Below are positions 16,748-24,873 of a stretch of DNA of 64,000 bases, piece by piece; the stretch's first letter is position 1, and the number at the start of each line of letters is the position of its first letter. The stretch comes from Bradyrhizobium sp. BR 10289. Lineage in GTDB: Bacteria; Pseudomonadota; Alphaproteobacteria; Rhizobiales; Xanthobacteraceae. The translations under genes were made by a program, and so were the position numbers. The stretch is from the NCBI RefSeq assembly GCF_019455385.1, contig NZ_JACOFR010000010.1, forward strand, positions 180,762 to 244,761, in the 5' to 3' direction. The notes below the pieces were generated by a model. The model did not search any database. It was not told the DNA's origin and worked only from the letters and a program-made list of their open reading frames with translations.

Positions 16748-17071
16748 AGATATGCAACCGGAATGGATCGGGCTGCCTTGGTCCTAGCGCTTGTAGAGAT
16801 TGAGCGTGTGGCGAAGGTCTCCGATGACCGAGGTAACCATGTCCGGTTAGGTTAAGTTGCGGCCACCATTGTTGGTTGGGCTGGCGCTGGCTAGGTTGCG
16901 CGCGGATTGCAAATCAATGATTGTCTCCGTGCGCTTTTGAGTTGGGATTGAGCTCGATGATCTGGCTCCTGGCTTTGGACGTAACGGTTTTGGGTGCGCC
17001 GCTCTTCATTCGGGTCAATGCGCGGCGACTTGGCGCATTGAATGCTCTGTGGATCCGGTAAGAGGCGCACC
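16748..17071. other. intergenic region, no gene recognised
   Basis: About 324 bases between small + strand genes. The frames on both strands are short and unlike known proteins. An AGAGG just before 17072 belongs to the next gene. I see nothing else that I can support. Confidence 0.5.
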
Positions 17072-17356
17072 ATGACTGACCTGAGGAATAATGCTCCCCG
17101 TCGATATTTCGTGGACGCCTGTGGGCGGCGCGTCTTGATTGGGTTGACCCTTGAAGAGACGTTCGAGTTTGAACGGCTGGATAGCCAGCCGGTAGCCAAT
17201 CTCTCCGACGGGCAGTTCAAGCGCGAGGGAGGCGTCCTGTGGCCCGTTGCGGGTGAGGAGCGCTGGCAGGAACTTTATGCCAAGCACGACGGCGCCTGGA
17301 AGGCATGGAGGGCGCAAAACCGCGGCGATACGTTCGGAGGTTTCAGTCTTTATTAA
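17072..17356 (+). CDS. small cytoplasmic protein of unknown function
   Basis: A 94-residue soluble protein beginning MTDLRNNAPRRYFVDACGRR, with a central LTLEETFEFERLD and a C-terminal aromatic-rich WQELYAKHDGAWKAWR. ATG 17072 has AGAGG upstream at good spacing; the open frame starts ten codons earlier. No signal peptide or motif is recognised. It looks like one of the lineage-specific small proteins common in Bradyrhizobium genomes. A perfect inverted repeat separates it from the next gene. Confidence 0.6.
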   Translation: MTDLRNNAPRRYFVDACGRRVLIGLTLEETFEFERLDSQPVANLSDGQFKREGGVLWPVAGEERWQELYAKHDGAWKAWRAQNRGDTFGGFSLY

Positions 17357-17368
17357 CTATCCCGGACC

Positions 17369-17402
17369 CATTTTCCGGTATGATGCCTCCAACCGGAAAA
17401 TG
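17369..17402. repeat. perfect 11-bp inverted repeat before a start codon
   Basis: CATTTTCCGGT (17369-17379) and ACCGGAAAATG (17392-17402) pair without mismatch across a 12-base loop. The right arm ends five bases before ATG 17408 and contains the only purine-rich stretch available as a ribosome-binding site. It could be an operator or an RNA hairpin masking translation. No T run follows, so a terminator is unlikely. Confidence 0.65.
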
Positions 17403-17407
17403 AACGC

Positions 17408-17827
17408 ATGTTCCAGCTGTTCTTGCGGGCTCGTACTCACAACTTCCTGAGGGACCGCCTCACGGGTGAGCAGCAGTTTCGCGCTCGTTCGCCCGAGCGC
17501 GATGCCGAGACCGACCGATCACGCATCGAGGCCATCATGGTCGCGATCGAAGATGCGTTGCACGCCGCGGAACGGGAGCAATCGGGCTTGAATCGCCGGG
17601 TCGAGGATGTGCTGGCGCGGGCGGCGGTGACGTTCGGCAATGGTGACGACGAGTATCTCGAGCGTGAGGCCCTTGATAGTCACCATCAGGATCTGTTCGA
17701 TAAGGAAGTCCTGAACGGCCAGCGCCGACTTAAGGAGCTCGGCGCCTCGATCGCTCACTTTAAATTTCTGAAGGCGGCGATGCTAAGCCGGTTTCCGGAA
17801 TTCAGGCCACCTGCCAGGAACAACTAG
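17408..17827 (+). CDS. helical cytoplasmic protein of unknown function
   Basis: A 139-residue protein with no signal peptide. Most of it is charged and helical, e.g. RIEAIMVAIEDALHAAEREQ and KEVLNGQRRLKELGASIAHF, suggesting a coiled-coil or four-helix bundle. It begins MFQLFLRARTHNFLRDRLTG. The start codon sits five bases after a perfect inverted repeat that may control it. No known family is recognised. It converges with an exported protein gene at 17884. Confidence 0.6.
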   Translation: MFQLFLRARTHNFLRDRLTGEQQFRARSPERDAETDRSRIEAIMVAIEDALHAAEREQSGLNRRVEDVLARAAVTFGNGDDEYLEREALDSHHQDLFDKEVLNGQRRLKELGASIAHFKFLKAAMLSRFPEFRPPARNN

Positions 17828-17883
17828 CGTCTGCACTCAGTTCGACGCGCACCAGTGCTGCAAACCAGCGCGAGCCGGGGATC

Positions 17884-18216
17884 TCAATATTCCAGGACCC
17901 GCTCCGGAAAAGCTGGATTCGCAAAGCGGGCGTAGGTGCGGACCCGGCCATAGGCATAGTTCGGATCTTCGTTCTTGGTGCGCGGATCGAAGCTGGAGGG
18001 GTAATAGCGCTCCAGGCTCCGATGCCGCACGTGAACCACGATCGGGCAACCACAACGCGGGCCGCAATAGGGGTTAGGGCCGCGATCGATATAGGGCACG
18101 CTCGCTGCGATACGGCGTGCCGCGACCGGCGGGACAGCGTAGTCGGCGGCAAAGGATGGCGCAGCGGAGATAGTCAGGCTCGACGCGAGCGCGAGAATTC
18201 CAAAAAAAGATCGCAT
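17884..18216 (-). CDS. small exported protein with Cys-rich segment
   Basis: A 110-residue protein started at MRSFFGILALASSLTISAAP, a complete signal peptide with cleavage expected after FAA. The mature chain contains PYCGPRCGCP, with three cysteines that could form disulfides, and a tyrosine-rich C-terminal half with PNYAYGRVRTY. The start at 18216 has GGGGAAAA upstream; the open frame begins eight codons earlier. Function unknown. Confidence 0.6.
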   Translation of the reverse strand: MRSFFGILALASSLTISAAPSFAADYAVPPVAARRIAASVPYIDRGPNPYCGPRCGCPIVVHVRHRSLERYYPSSFDPRTKNEDPNYAYGRVRTYARFANPAFPERVLEY

Positions 18217-18300
18217 GGCTGTATTTTCCCCAATCCACACTAACCTTAGACGGTCCGGCGCAAACGGGCAAGCTAGTGCATTTGCGCGTGACCCTGCCGC

Positions 18301-18963
18301 TCACCCGCGCAACGTCGCCACGAAGGACGGCTCGATCGCCTTGACCGCCTGCTCGAGGAATTCCTTGCCCTGCTTTGATGCCCGCCGGTAAGCCAGCACG
18401 ACGGCCGGTTTCAAGTCCGCCCGTCGCGTCAGCATGAGCCGGATGTCGCCACGCGCCAATTCGGCCAGGTCAGGATCGACCAGTGCGTCGAACTGGGTTG
18501 CGGTATCGAGTCGCACTGGCATTAGCCGTGTGTCGTTCGGTGCCGTAAAGTATGTCATTTTCAACGCTTCGAGCATGGCGGGCCCGCTGGGATCGTGCTG
18601 GCTTTCAAGCAAGGCTAGGGCGAGCCACAGGTCAGCATCGTAGGGTGCCGAAGAAAGCGCCTGCCTGACGCGCGAACGGGCACGCACGTTGTCAGGGGAC
18701 GCACCGCCTCCCGGCTTAGCTCGCTGCACCGTTTGTAGAGCGGCCATCAAGGCGTGATTGCTCTCCAGATCCGACCTGAACAGTGGAATGGCTTGCAACC
18801 AGCCCGGCACGTCGCCGGCAGGGGGCGCGATCTTCGCGGGATCGGCTGGAAACGCCGGTCGCGGCACCGTGTTCAACTCCGCCGTCGCCGATGCGAGTCC
18901 GTAGCAGCCGAGTGCCAGACCGAGGGTGACCAGGCAGATGCGGACATTCGAGGCAGCATTCAT
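18301..18963 (-). CDS. exported helical-repeat protein linked to polysaccharide genes
   Basis: A 220-residue protein with an N-terminal hydrophobic segment (ICLVTLGLALGCYGLASATA) that may be a signal peptide or anchor. The rest is helical, with TPR-like spacing. Its middle, RQALSSAPYDADLWLALALL followed by a tract leading to APNDTRLMPVR, resembles RKSLRCAPNDSFLWFVLFWL and its downstream YELGPYEGWIALRR in the protein at 30771-31535. It sits 18 bases downstream of a phosphoesterase gene. A scaffold role in polysaccharide export is an inference from the paralog's position behind the Wzc-type gene. Confidence 0.6.
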   Translation of the reverse strand: MNAASNVRICLVTLGLALGCYGLASATAELNTVPRPAFPADPAKIAPPAGDVPGWLQAIPLFRSDLESNHALMAALQTVQRAKPGGGASPDNVRARSRVRQALSSAPYDADLWLALALLESQHDPSGPAMLEALKMTYFTAPNDTRLMPVRLDTATQFDALVDPDLAELARGDIRLMLTRRADLKPAVVLAYRRASKQGKEFLEQAVKAIEPSFVATLRG

Positions 18964-18981
18964 CGATAAACGGGGCTCACG

Positions 18982-19722
18982 TCACAGGGCCAGCAGACTA
19001 TCGCCCTGGATGGTTAGCAAGGTCAAATTGCCCGTGGCATAGGCGCCGGTGTCGATGTTGACGCGGTTGGGGCGGATGTCCGGCTCCTGGACCGGCGTGT
19101 GGCCGTGAACGATGTATTTGCCAAATTGCCGTTCACTCTGGAGAAACTCCTCGCGGATCCAGAGCAGGTCCTGTTCTTGCTGCTGTGCCAACGGCACGCC
19201 GGGCTTGACCCCGGCGTGGACGAAGAAGAAATCCCCGCATACGAACCGCAGCCGCAGACTCTCGAAGAAATGGCGCTGGTGGGGGGGAATTTTCGACGCA
19301 AGTTGCTGTATCAGCTCGGTTTGCTCGGCCGCATCAGGGTTGAGCGACGGCCGCAGGCCGTACGAGGTCAGCGTCTGGAGGCCGCCGAATTGCTTCCACT
19401 GATCGAGCTGTAACGGGTCTTTCAGCACGTCCGCTAGAAAGGCCTCATGGTTGCCCTTCAGAAATACCGATTCGTGCCGACGTCCGCGCTCGATCAGCAA
19501 TTCGATGGTTCGGCAGGAATCCGGACCGCGGTCGATATAGTCGCCGAGAAATACGTGAATCGGGCGTCTCGATCCGATGGTCGTCAGGTCCCTGTCGATC
19601 ACGGTGAACATTTGCTGAAGCAGATCGGCGCATCCGTGGATGTCGCTGATGGCGTAGACGCGAATACCCTCCGGCAGTCTCGGCTTTCGCCGTTCCATCT
19701 TCGAATGTGGCCATTTGAACAT
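18982..19722 (-). CDS. metallophosphoesterase (Ser/Thr phosphatase-like)
   Basis: A 246-residue calcineurin-like phosphoesterase. The metal-binding motifs are all present in order: ISDIHG (residues 25-30), GDYIDRGPD, GNHEAF, VHAGVKPG and HGHTPVQ. The overall pattern and size match PrpA/PrpB-like bacterial protein phosphatases and diadenosine tetraphosphatase relatives, so the substrate could be a phosphoprotein or a nucleotide. It is upstream of, and probably co-transcribed with, the helical-repeat gene at 18301. Reversal of Tyr or Ser phosphorylation in the nearby polysaccharide system is possible but not shown. Confidence 0.88.
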   Translation of the reverse strand: MFKWPHSKMERRKPRLPEGIRVYAISDIHGCADLLQQMFTVIDRDLTTIGSRRPIHVFLGDYIDRGPDSCRTIELLIERGRRHESVFLKGNHEAFLADVLKDPLQLDQWKQFGGLQTLTSYGLRPSLNPDAAEQTELIQQLASKIPPHQRHFFESLRLRFVCGDFFFVHAGVKPGVPLAQQQEQDLLWIREEFLQSERQFGKYIVHGHTPVQEPDIRPNRVNIDTGAYATGNLTLLTIQGDSLLAL

Positions 19723-19904
19723 CTGGAGCGACTCTGGCGACCCGTGCGGAAGTGTGATTCGGATAGTTTGACCATACTCGTGTTAGTAAACAAATTCGGT
19801 ACGCCGTCAGGTGCATTTGATCCTAATTGAAGGCCTAATCAGCCCGGAATTTCAAAACTTTACGCCTAGCATCCTTAGCAAAGCAAAACGCGGGGATGCG
19901 ACAA

Positions 19905-20516
19905 ATGCGAAAGCTTTGTGTAATGGTTGCCACGGCGCTCGTGGCTATGTCGATGGGATTCCGGGGAGCTGAAGCCGGATTGCTGGGCATGCCGATGGGG
20001 CTGCAGGCGGCGATTCAGCGCATCAAGTTCGAGACGCCGACGATGCCGCCCTTTGCCTTCCTGCAGTTCTGTGTCCGGTATGAGGACGAGTGCCGCAAGC
20101 GGCCGCTGTTTCGCGGCGGGCCGGTCAAGTTGACGGAAGAGCGCTGGGCCGAGCTGAAGCAGGTCAATCAGAGCGTCAATCGCGAGATCACTCCGGAGCG
20201 GAATGACCTCGGCCTCGCCGCCGAAAAATGGCTGATCAACCCGGATCGTGGCGATTGCAACGACTATGCCGTCAGCAAGCGGCATGAGCTCCTCAGCCGC
20301 GGCTGGCCGGCGCGTGCGCTTCTGCTCAGCGAGGTCGTCGTCCATTCGGGCGAGCATCACCTGGTTCTGGTGGTTCGGACCAACGGCGGCGACTTTGTGC
20401 TCGACAACCTGACACCGCAGATCCGGCCGTGGGTGCGCGCGCCCTATCGCTGGGTCCGGATCCAGATGCCTACCCACCACCGCCTCTGGGCGACGATCGC
20501 GGGTCGAGGCGTGTAA
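19905..20516 (+). CDS. BTLCP (transglutaminase-like cysteine peptidase), LapG-like
   Basis: A 203-residue exported protein. The signal peptide is MRKLCVMVATALVAMSMGFR with cleavage near AEA. The catalytic Cys118 lies in GDCNDYAVSKR, His151 in GEHHLVLVV, and Asp167 in FVLDNLT, as in the family with LapG. Two further cysteines flank YEDEC. The ATG at 19905 has GCGGGG nine bases upstream and is preferred to ATG 19896, which would overlap that site. It is paralogous to 14753-15319 and converges with a polymerase-like gene, five bases away. The substrate is unknown. Confidence 0.87.
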   Translation: MRKLCVMVATALVAMSMGFRGAEAGLLGMPMGLQAAIQRIKFETPTMPPFAFLQFCVRYEDECRKRPLFRGGPVKLTEERWAELKQVNQSVNREITPERNDLGLAAEKWLINPDRGDCNDYAVSKRHELLSRGWPARALLLSEVVVHSGEHHLVLVVRTNGGDFVLDNLTPQIRPWVRAPYRWVRIQMPTHHRLWATIAGRGV

Positions 20517-20521
20517 GACCG

Positions 20522-21838
20522 CTACTTCAGCCTGCTGGTTCGGCCGACGCTTTGCGAGAGGCCGAGCCCAACGATCACTGCGCCGATGACCTGAACCGGG
20601 GGTGAAAGCAGGCTCGTGTCGCACAAGGCTTCGGCGAGCACGACCAGGATGCTGGCCGCGGCCGCCGAGGCGAAGAACGAATCCCGTCCCCTCCGTAATG
20701 CGCCACGAAAGACGAAGACGAAGACGTGTAGGCCTAGAGCCGCGACAATCGCAAATGCCGGCCATCCCCATTCGATAGCGATCGACAATGCCGTCGTCGG
20801 GGGGGCCTGCGGCACGCTGCCGAAATCACCATAGATCGCCATCAGTGCGGGCGATGTCCCGACGCCATTTCCGAGCCACGGCGTTGCAGACAGAATCCGC
20901 GCTGTGCCGGTGAGTGCTTCGGTACTCGAAGAGGCTGCAAATCCGGCGATTCCGTCCGCCGGCTTGCTCTGCAAATGAGGGAAAATGATCGCAGTAGCGA
21001 TCCCGGCAACGATGAGAAACACGCCGGTCGCTGGCCATGGCTGAAAGCCGAGACGACGGAAGACGGCGACGACAAACAGTGCCGCGAGCCCAAGGAAGAG
21101 GGCGGCGATCGCGAGGCTCGGTGCCAGAATCCGGGTTGCCGCGGAAGCAATGATGAGACCGATCACGGCCGGACCGAGCCGGCTCGCAAGCGAGACGAAG
21201 GACGATTCGCCGGTCTCTTTCCGGCTCAGACGTCGTTCGACGGCCATGATGGCAACCGCGCAGTTGCAGAGCGTCGCGAGGAGGGCTGTAGCGACGAACA
21301 TGTCCGAAGCCGCGCTGCCGGCGGGCGGAATCATCTCCTGAAAAGGCCTGGCCTGAGCGATCAGAACTTCGGCGGACAGAATCGTCAGGACGATGGTTAC
21401 GACAAAGAAGGTCATCTCGGCCCGCTTGCGGTCCCTGGCGACGATCGCCGTCGAGATCATCAGCGCCAGCATTGCCAGATAGGCGCTCAGGCTTCGCAAC
21501 GTGGCCCCGGGGGCGACACTGACATGTCCCCAGTTCGACGCCTCGCCCATCGCAGCAGTCGTGGCCAGCCAAATCGGGTTCACCAGCGAGGTGAACGGCA
21601 GCGGCACGATCTGGAGCACCATCCAGGCGATGGGAAAGACAGTCGCGAGCGATACGCGGCGTAGCAAAGGCCAAATGATGGAAAGATCGCCCTCCGGCAC
21701 AGTGGTCGCAGACAACCCGACGAGCACAGCTGTGATCAGTACGATCCCCCCTTGCGCGAGCGCGTCATTGACGGCCGCAAGTGCGGGAATGGCTGCAAGG
21801 AATATGACGAGAAGTCGGAAGGCGATCAGCAAGTTCAA
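20522..21838 (-). CDS. O-antigen ligase/Wzy-like membrane protein
   Basis: A 438-residue protein with about ten to twelve membrane helices. The segment RILSATPWLGNGVGTSPALM, ahead of a large loop, matches the position and pattern of RIIQDYPWLGTGLGSFAWVF in the polymerase-like protein at 26055-27470. Proteins of this fold polymerise or ligate repeat units of polysaccharides at the periplasmic face. The first half is shorter and more divergent than that paralog. It is one of three such proteins in the window. Whether it is active, or acts on a different glycan, cannot be told. Confidence 0.7.
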   Translation of the reverse strand: MNLLIAFRLLVIFLAAIPALAAVNDALAQGGIVLITAVLVGLSATTVPEGDLSIIWPLLRRVSLATVFPIAWMVLQIVPLPFTSLVNPIWLATTAAMGEASNWGHVSVAPGATLRSLSAYLAMLALMISTAIVARDRKRAEMTFFVVTIVLTILSAEVLIAQARPFQEMIPPAGSAASDMFVATALLATLCNCAVAIMAVERRLSRKETGESSFVSLASRLGPAVIGLIIASAATRILAPSLAIAALFLGLAALFVVAVFRRLGFQPWPATGVFLIVAGIATAIIFPHLQSKPADGIAGFAASSSTEALTGTARILSATPWLGNGVGTSPALMAIYGDFGSVPQAPPTTALSIAIEWGWPAFAIVAALGLHVFVFVFRGALRRGRDSFFASAAAASILVVLAEALCDTSLLSPPVQVIGAVIVGLGLSQSVGRTSRLK

Positions 21839-21967
21839 AGGCTTCGGGTAGCGACGTGACGGTTTACCCGATCACATCTGACGCAATGGTCTTCAACTAT
21901 TGCATACCCAAGGCATAACGCCAAACGCGCGGCTTGTGTGCGCGAAACGAGATGACTTGAAGGTGGC

Positions 21968-22282
21968 TCAGTGCGGTCGCTTCATTGCATTCTTTTTGTA
22001 GAGGACCGCGACCGAAGCGGAGCGGGGCGATTTAGGTCGCATCGGCGCCCGCAGGCCCGTCAACGTCGATCGCGTAATGAGGCCGAATGCGTAGCCGAAT
22101 TGCGGCGCCATTCCGACCAGCAGCGCGTGTCCGAATGCGTCGAGGACCGTTGCGTCCGAGGCGATGTCGACGACGAACCCGAACAGGAGCGCCAATAGCG
22201 TCAGGGGCACCAGAATCCAGACGCGGAAGGCCCACGCCAGGACAGCGCCGGCAAGAAACGAGAATATGGCCGCCGAAATCAT
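21968..22282 (-). CDS. small membrane protein of unknown function
   Basis: A 104-residue protein with three hydrophobic segments: MISAAIFSFLAGAVLAWAF, VWILVPLTLLALLFGFVVDI and a weaker AFGHALLVGMAPQFGYAFGL, then a basic C-terminus. The start at 22282 has GGAGA seven bases upstream; a dyad symmetry lies just before that. No family recognised. It sits between polysaccharide polymerase-like and exported-protein genes on the same strand. Confidence 0.5.
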   Translation of the reverse strand: MISAAIFSFLAGAVLAWAFRVWILVPLTLLALLFGFVVDIASDATVLDAFGHALLVGMAPQFGYAFGLITRSTLTGLRAPMRPKSPRSASVAVLYKKNAMKRPH

Positions 22283-22300
22283 GCTGTATCTCCGCCGCCA

Positions 22301-22336
22301 CCATTTCACCCGGTTCCCTAAGAAACGGTGAAATGG
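22301..22336. repeat. perfect 10-bp inverted repeat
   Basis: CCATTTCACC (22301-22310) and GGTGAAATGG (22327-22336) flank a 16-base loop. On the minus strand it follows the gene ending at 22361 and precedes the start at 22282 by 18 bases. It has no trailing T run on that strand, so it is more likely a leader structure or operator than a terminator. Confidence 0.6.
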
Positions 22337-22360
22337 AAAAGCGAGACCGCGCGACTTCCG

Positions 22361-22999
22361 CTATTTGGTTAAGCAGTTCGGAGGCAGCGAGCGCAGGGCC
22401 CCGGCCAATCCGCGGATCGGTATGACGCCCTGGATCGGACTGGGGCTTGCGGCAATCTCGACCGACAGTTCGCCCGCCGCTTGCCACGCGCCGTTTGCGA
22501 GCTTGGACTCGAGCCCCGGCAGCAGCAGGGCCTCGCCGCCCTGAACGACGGCGGCCTCGACTTCGAATGTTTTGGCCTCGGCCTTCATGACGACGGAGGG
22601 ACGGCTGGCGCGCGGAAGCGGTTGGAGCAGGATCAGGACGGCTTGGAGCCCGTCCTGGCCGCAGCGGAGACTCAATCCCGCCAGATTGATGTCCGATTTC
22701 GAGATGTCGGCGACATGCATGACCGAGACGATTTCGGCGTTGCTCGTGGTATCGCGCGTCTTGACCAGTCGCCATCCGTCGCTAAGCATCGTCGTCTGGG
22801 TTCGGGCGTTGGCGAGCCTCGACGCTTCCTCGTCGCAGCTTTCGATCTGTCCGGCGCTGGCGCCGGGGCGGCAATTCTGCAGCCGCTGGGCGTCGCTGGA
22901 TGGCATAGACATGCTGCTGACCAGCATTGCAAAAGCCAACGCAAATAGAACGCCTGGGCCTAATTGTCGGATCGGGACGGCTTGTTGATGTCTGTTCAC
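22361..22999 (-). CDS. exported protein of unknown function
   Basis: A 212-residue protein with a signal peptide (QLGPGVLFALAFAMLVSSM, cleavage near SDA). Four cysteines in the mature part (NCRPG, SCDEE, LRCGQ, PNCLT) could form two disulfides. The body is beta-rich, with DGWRLVKTRDTTSNAEIVSV near the start and a repeated VEAAVVQGG/VEIAASPSP pattern. It starts at GTG 22999 with GCAGG upstream. It is divergent from the initiating sugar transferase gene at 23154, so both may share a regulatory region. Not recognised. Confidence 0.55.
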   Translation of the reverse strand: MNRHQQAVPIRQLGPGVLFALAFAMLVSSMSMPSSDAQRLQNCRPGASAGQIESCDEEASRLANARTQTTMLSDGWRLVKTRDTTSNAEIVSVMHVADISKSDINLAGLSLRCGQDGLQAVLILLQPLPRASRPSVVMKAEAKTFEVEAAVVQGGEALLLPGLESKLANGAWQAAGELSVEIAASPSPIQGVIPIRGLAGALRSLPPNCLTK

Positions 23000-23059
23000 A
23001 AGGACCTGCTTGACGTCATGCTTAATTTGTTGGCAGAAACTTTATCATAAAGGTTTGAA

Positions 23060-23150
23060 GTGCTGCATTGCGCAATTTTGTTGCGTTGCAACAGGATTTG
23101 TGTTTTTTTAGCTAAAATATAATTAGCCGCCGTGCTGTATTTGGGAGGCG
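23060..23150 (+). promoter_or_regulatory. AT-rich putative promoter of the polysaccharide operon
   Basis: A conspicuously AT-rich stretch precedes the sugar transferase gene. It has a consensus TATAAT at 23118-23123, but no good -35 at 17 bases. Two short palindromes, TTGCGCAA (23068-23075) and GTTGCAAC (23085-23092), could be operator sites. GGGAGG lies seven bases before TTG 23154 and is the likely ribosome-binding site. Confidence 0.4.
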
Positions 23151-23153
23151 ATC

Positions 23154-24683
23154 TTGATCCCTCAGAGTTCGACCGACCTAAAGCAACGCGAGCAGCTTGC
23201 AAAGCGCCTAGCAGAGACATCGTCCGCGGAGGCGAGCGGCCTGACCAATAGTGCTGCCCAGGTCGACCACGTCGGCCACAAGCTAAAGCTTCCCTATTTT
23301 GCGCTCCAGAACGCGTTGGCGTTCATCGATGCGTGCCTAATCATCTCGGCGAGCCTCGTTGGAGGCGGCCTCTATCAGATGTTGGTGATGGGAGACTTCA
23401 AGAACGCCGATCAATTGCTCGGTGCGGGCATGACGGCGGCACTGCTCTATGTGCTTATCGGTCAGGCCAGTGGCTTCTATGACTTGCGGACCGCCTTCTC
23501 TAAGAGAAAAGACTTCGGACGGATTTTCGGGCAATGGGCGCTCGTGAGTCTCCTGTTGACACTGCTCGCTTTTTTGCTGAAGGCTGGCGCATCATTTTCC
23601 CGCGGCTCGATCATCTGCTTCGGGCTGTTGGCCCTTTCTCTGCTTTTGCTGTTCAGGCGCATTTCCAAGCGATTTGTCGCGACCGCAGTTGCTGAAGGTC
23701 AAGTTCAAGGCCGGCGCGCGATCGTTTTTGGAACGCGCAATGAGCTTGCAACGCTCGGGGTTGAGGAACTTCTTGAGCGGTTCGGTCTCACGGAAATCGA
23801 GCGCGTCGTGTTTCCCAGCGATGACCATACTCGGTTCACGATGACGGAGGGCGAATCGTCCTCTCTTGATCGAGCGCTGGCGATTGCCCGGGAGCAGGGC
23901 GCGAATGAGATCGTGCTCGCCTTCCCATGGAACGATACGCGCAAATTGGAGCTGGTTCGCGATCAACTGAGGATTTCGCCGCTCCCAGTGCAGTTGCTTC
24001 CCGACCGACGAATTCGTTCACTCGCCGAAAATCCCTCGTTCCGCCTTCGCAAATCTTTGTCGATCGAGATCCAGCGTGGCCCGCTCTCGCGCGCCGAGCA
24101 GCTTTCCAAACGCCTTGTCGACGTCTTGGGGGCTACGGTCGGTCTGATTATCCTTGCGCCCTTGATGCTGCTGAGCGCCATCGCGATTAAGCTGGATTCC
24201 CCTGGGCCGGTGTTTTTCCGTCAGCGGCGCAAGGGGTTCAATGCCAAGCAATTCCCCATCTTCAAATTCCGGACAATGATCGTGATGGAGGATGGAGCAA
24301 CCGTCGTCCAGGCGAGGCGATTCGATCCGCGGGTGACGAGGGTGGGGCGGATCTTGCGGCAGTCGAGCATTGACGAGGTTCCGCAGCTGCTGAATGTTCT
24401 GTTCGGCGACATGTCACTGGTCGGGCCTCGGCCGCACGCACTCGCCCATGACGACCATTATGGTGATCTGCTTTCCGCCTACGCGTTCCGGCATCACGTC
24501 AAACCGGGCATTACGGGCTGGGCTCAAGTTCAGGGGTTTCGGGGCGAGACCGCACGGGTGGAGCAGATGAAGGGCCGGGTCGACTGCGACCTCTGGTACA
24601 TCAACAACTGGAGTTTGGCGCTGGACTTTAAGATTTTGGTCCTAACGTGCCTGGAATTAGTCCGATCTCGCAACGCCTATTAG
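23154..24683 (+). CDS. polyprenyl-phosphate sugar-1-phosphate transferase (initiating transferase)
   Basis: A 509-residue membrane enzyme that would attach the first sugar phosphate to undecaprenyl phosphate at the start of repeat-unit synthesis. Several membrane helices near residues 45-165 are followed by a CoA-binding-like domain (AIVFGTRNELA) and a last helix. The C-terminal catalytic domain has DVLGATVGLIILAPLML, DSPGPVFFRQRRKGFNAKQF, FKFRTM and SLVGPRPHA, all signatures of the WcaJ/ExoY/PssY class. TTG is used as start because GGGAGG is well placed; there is no earlier ATG. It is the first gene of the export operon. Glucose or galactose is the usual sugar. Confidence 0.93.
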   Translation: MIPQSSTDLKQREQLAKRLAETSSAEASGLTNSAAQVDHVGHKLKLPYFALQNALAFIDACLIISASLVGGGLYQMLVMGDFKNADQLLGAGMTAALLYVLIGQASGFYDLRTAFSKRKDFGRIFGQWALVSLLLTLLAFLLKAGASFSRGSIICFGLLALSLLLLFRRISKRFVATAVAEGQVQGRRAIVFGTRNELATLGVEELLERFGLTEIERVVFPSDDHTRFTMTEGESSSLDRALAIAREQGANEIVLAFPWNDTRKLELVRDQLRISPLPVQLLPDRRIRSLAENPSFRLRKSLSIEIQRGPLSRAEQLSKRLVDVLGATVGLIILAPLMLLSAIAIKLDSPGPVFFRQRRKGFNAKQFPIFKFRTMIVMEDGATVVQARRFDPRVTRVGRILRQSSIDEVPQLLNVLFGDMSLVGPRPHALAHDDHYGDLLSAYAFRHHVKPGITGWAQVQGFRGETARVEQMKGRVDCDLWYINNWSLALDFKILVLTCLELVRSRNAY

Positions 24684-24873
24684 TTGAAATGGCGGCCCGG
24701 AAAACGGCTCGCGCGAGATTTCGAGGGCATGTCCCTGCTCAATTTCTGCTCGTATCCCACCACCTGTAACTGCGGCGCAACAAGTTCCGCATACTTACTG
24801 CCTGTCATCCAAATCGCGTTGACTCCATTGGGCGTTTCACCCAATCCTCAAGCGCGTAAATTGTAATTGGGGA

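Noticed and set aside
10775..17470. Shared 12-mer CTCACGGGTGAG near 10775 and 17460
   Set aside because: Short palindrome, one copy inside a coding region; likely coincidence in GC-rich DNA.
24684..24873. 60-codon + strand frame between the sugar transferase and the exporter gene
   Set aside because: It starts right after the previous stop without a ribosome-binding site and resembles nothing known; treated as spacer.
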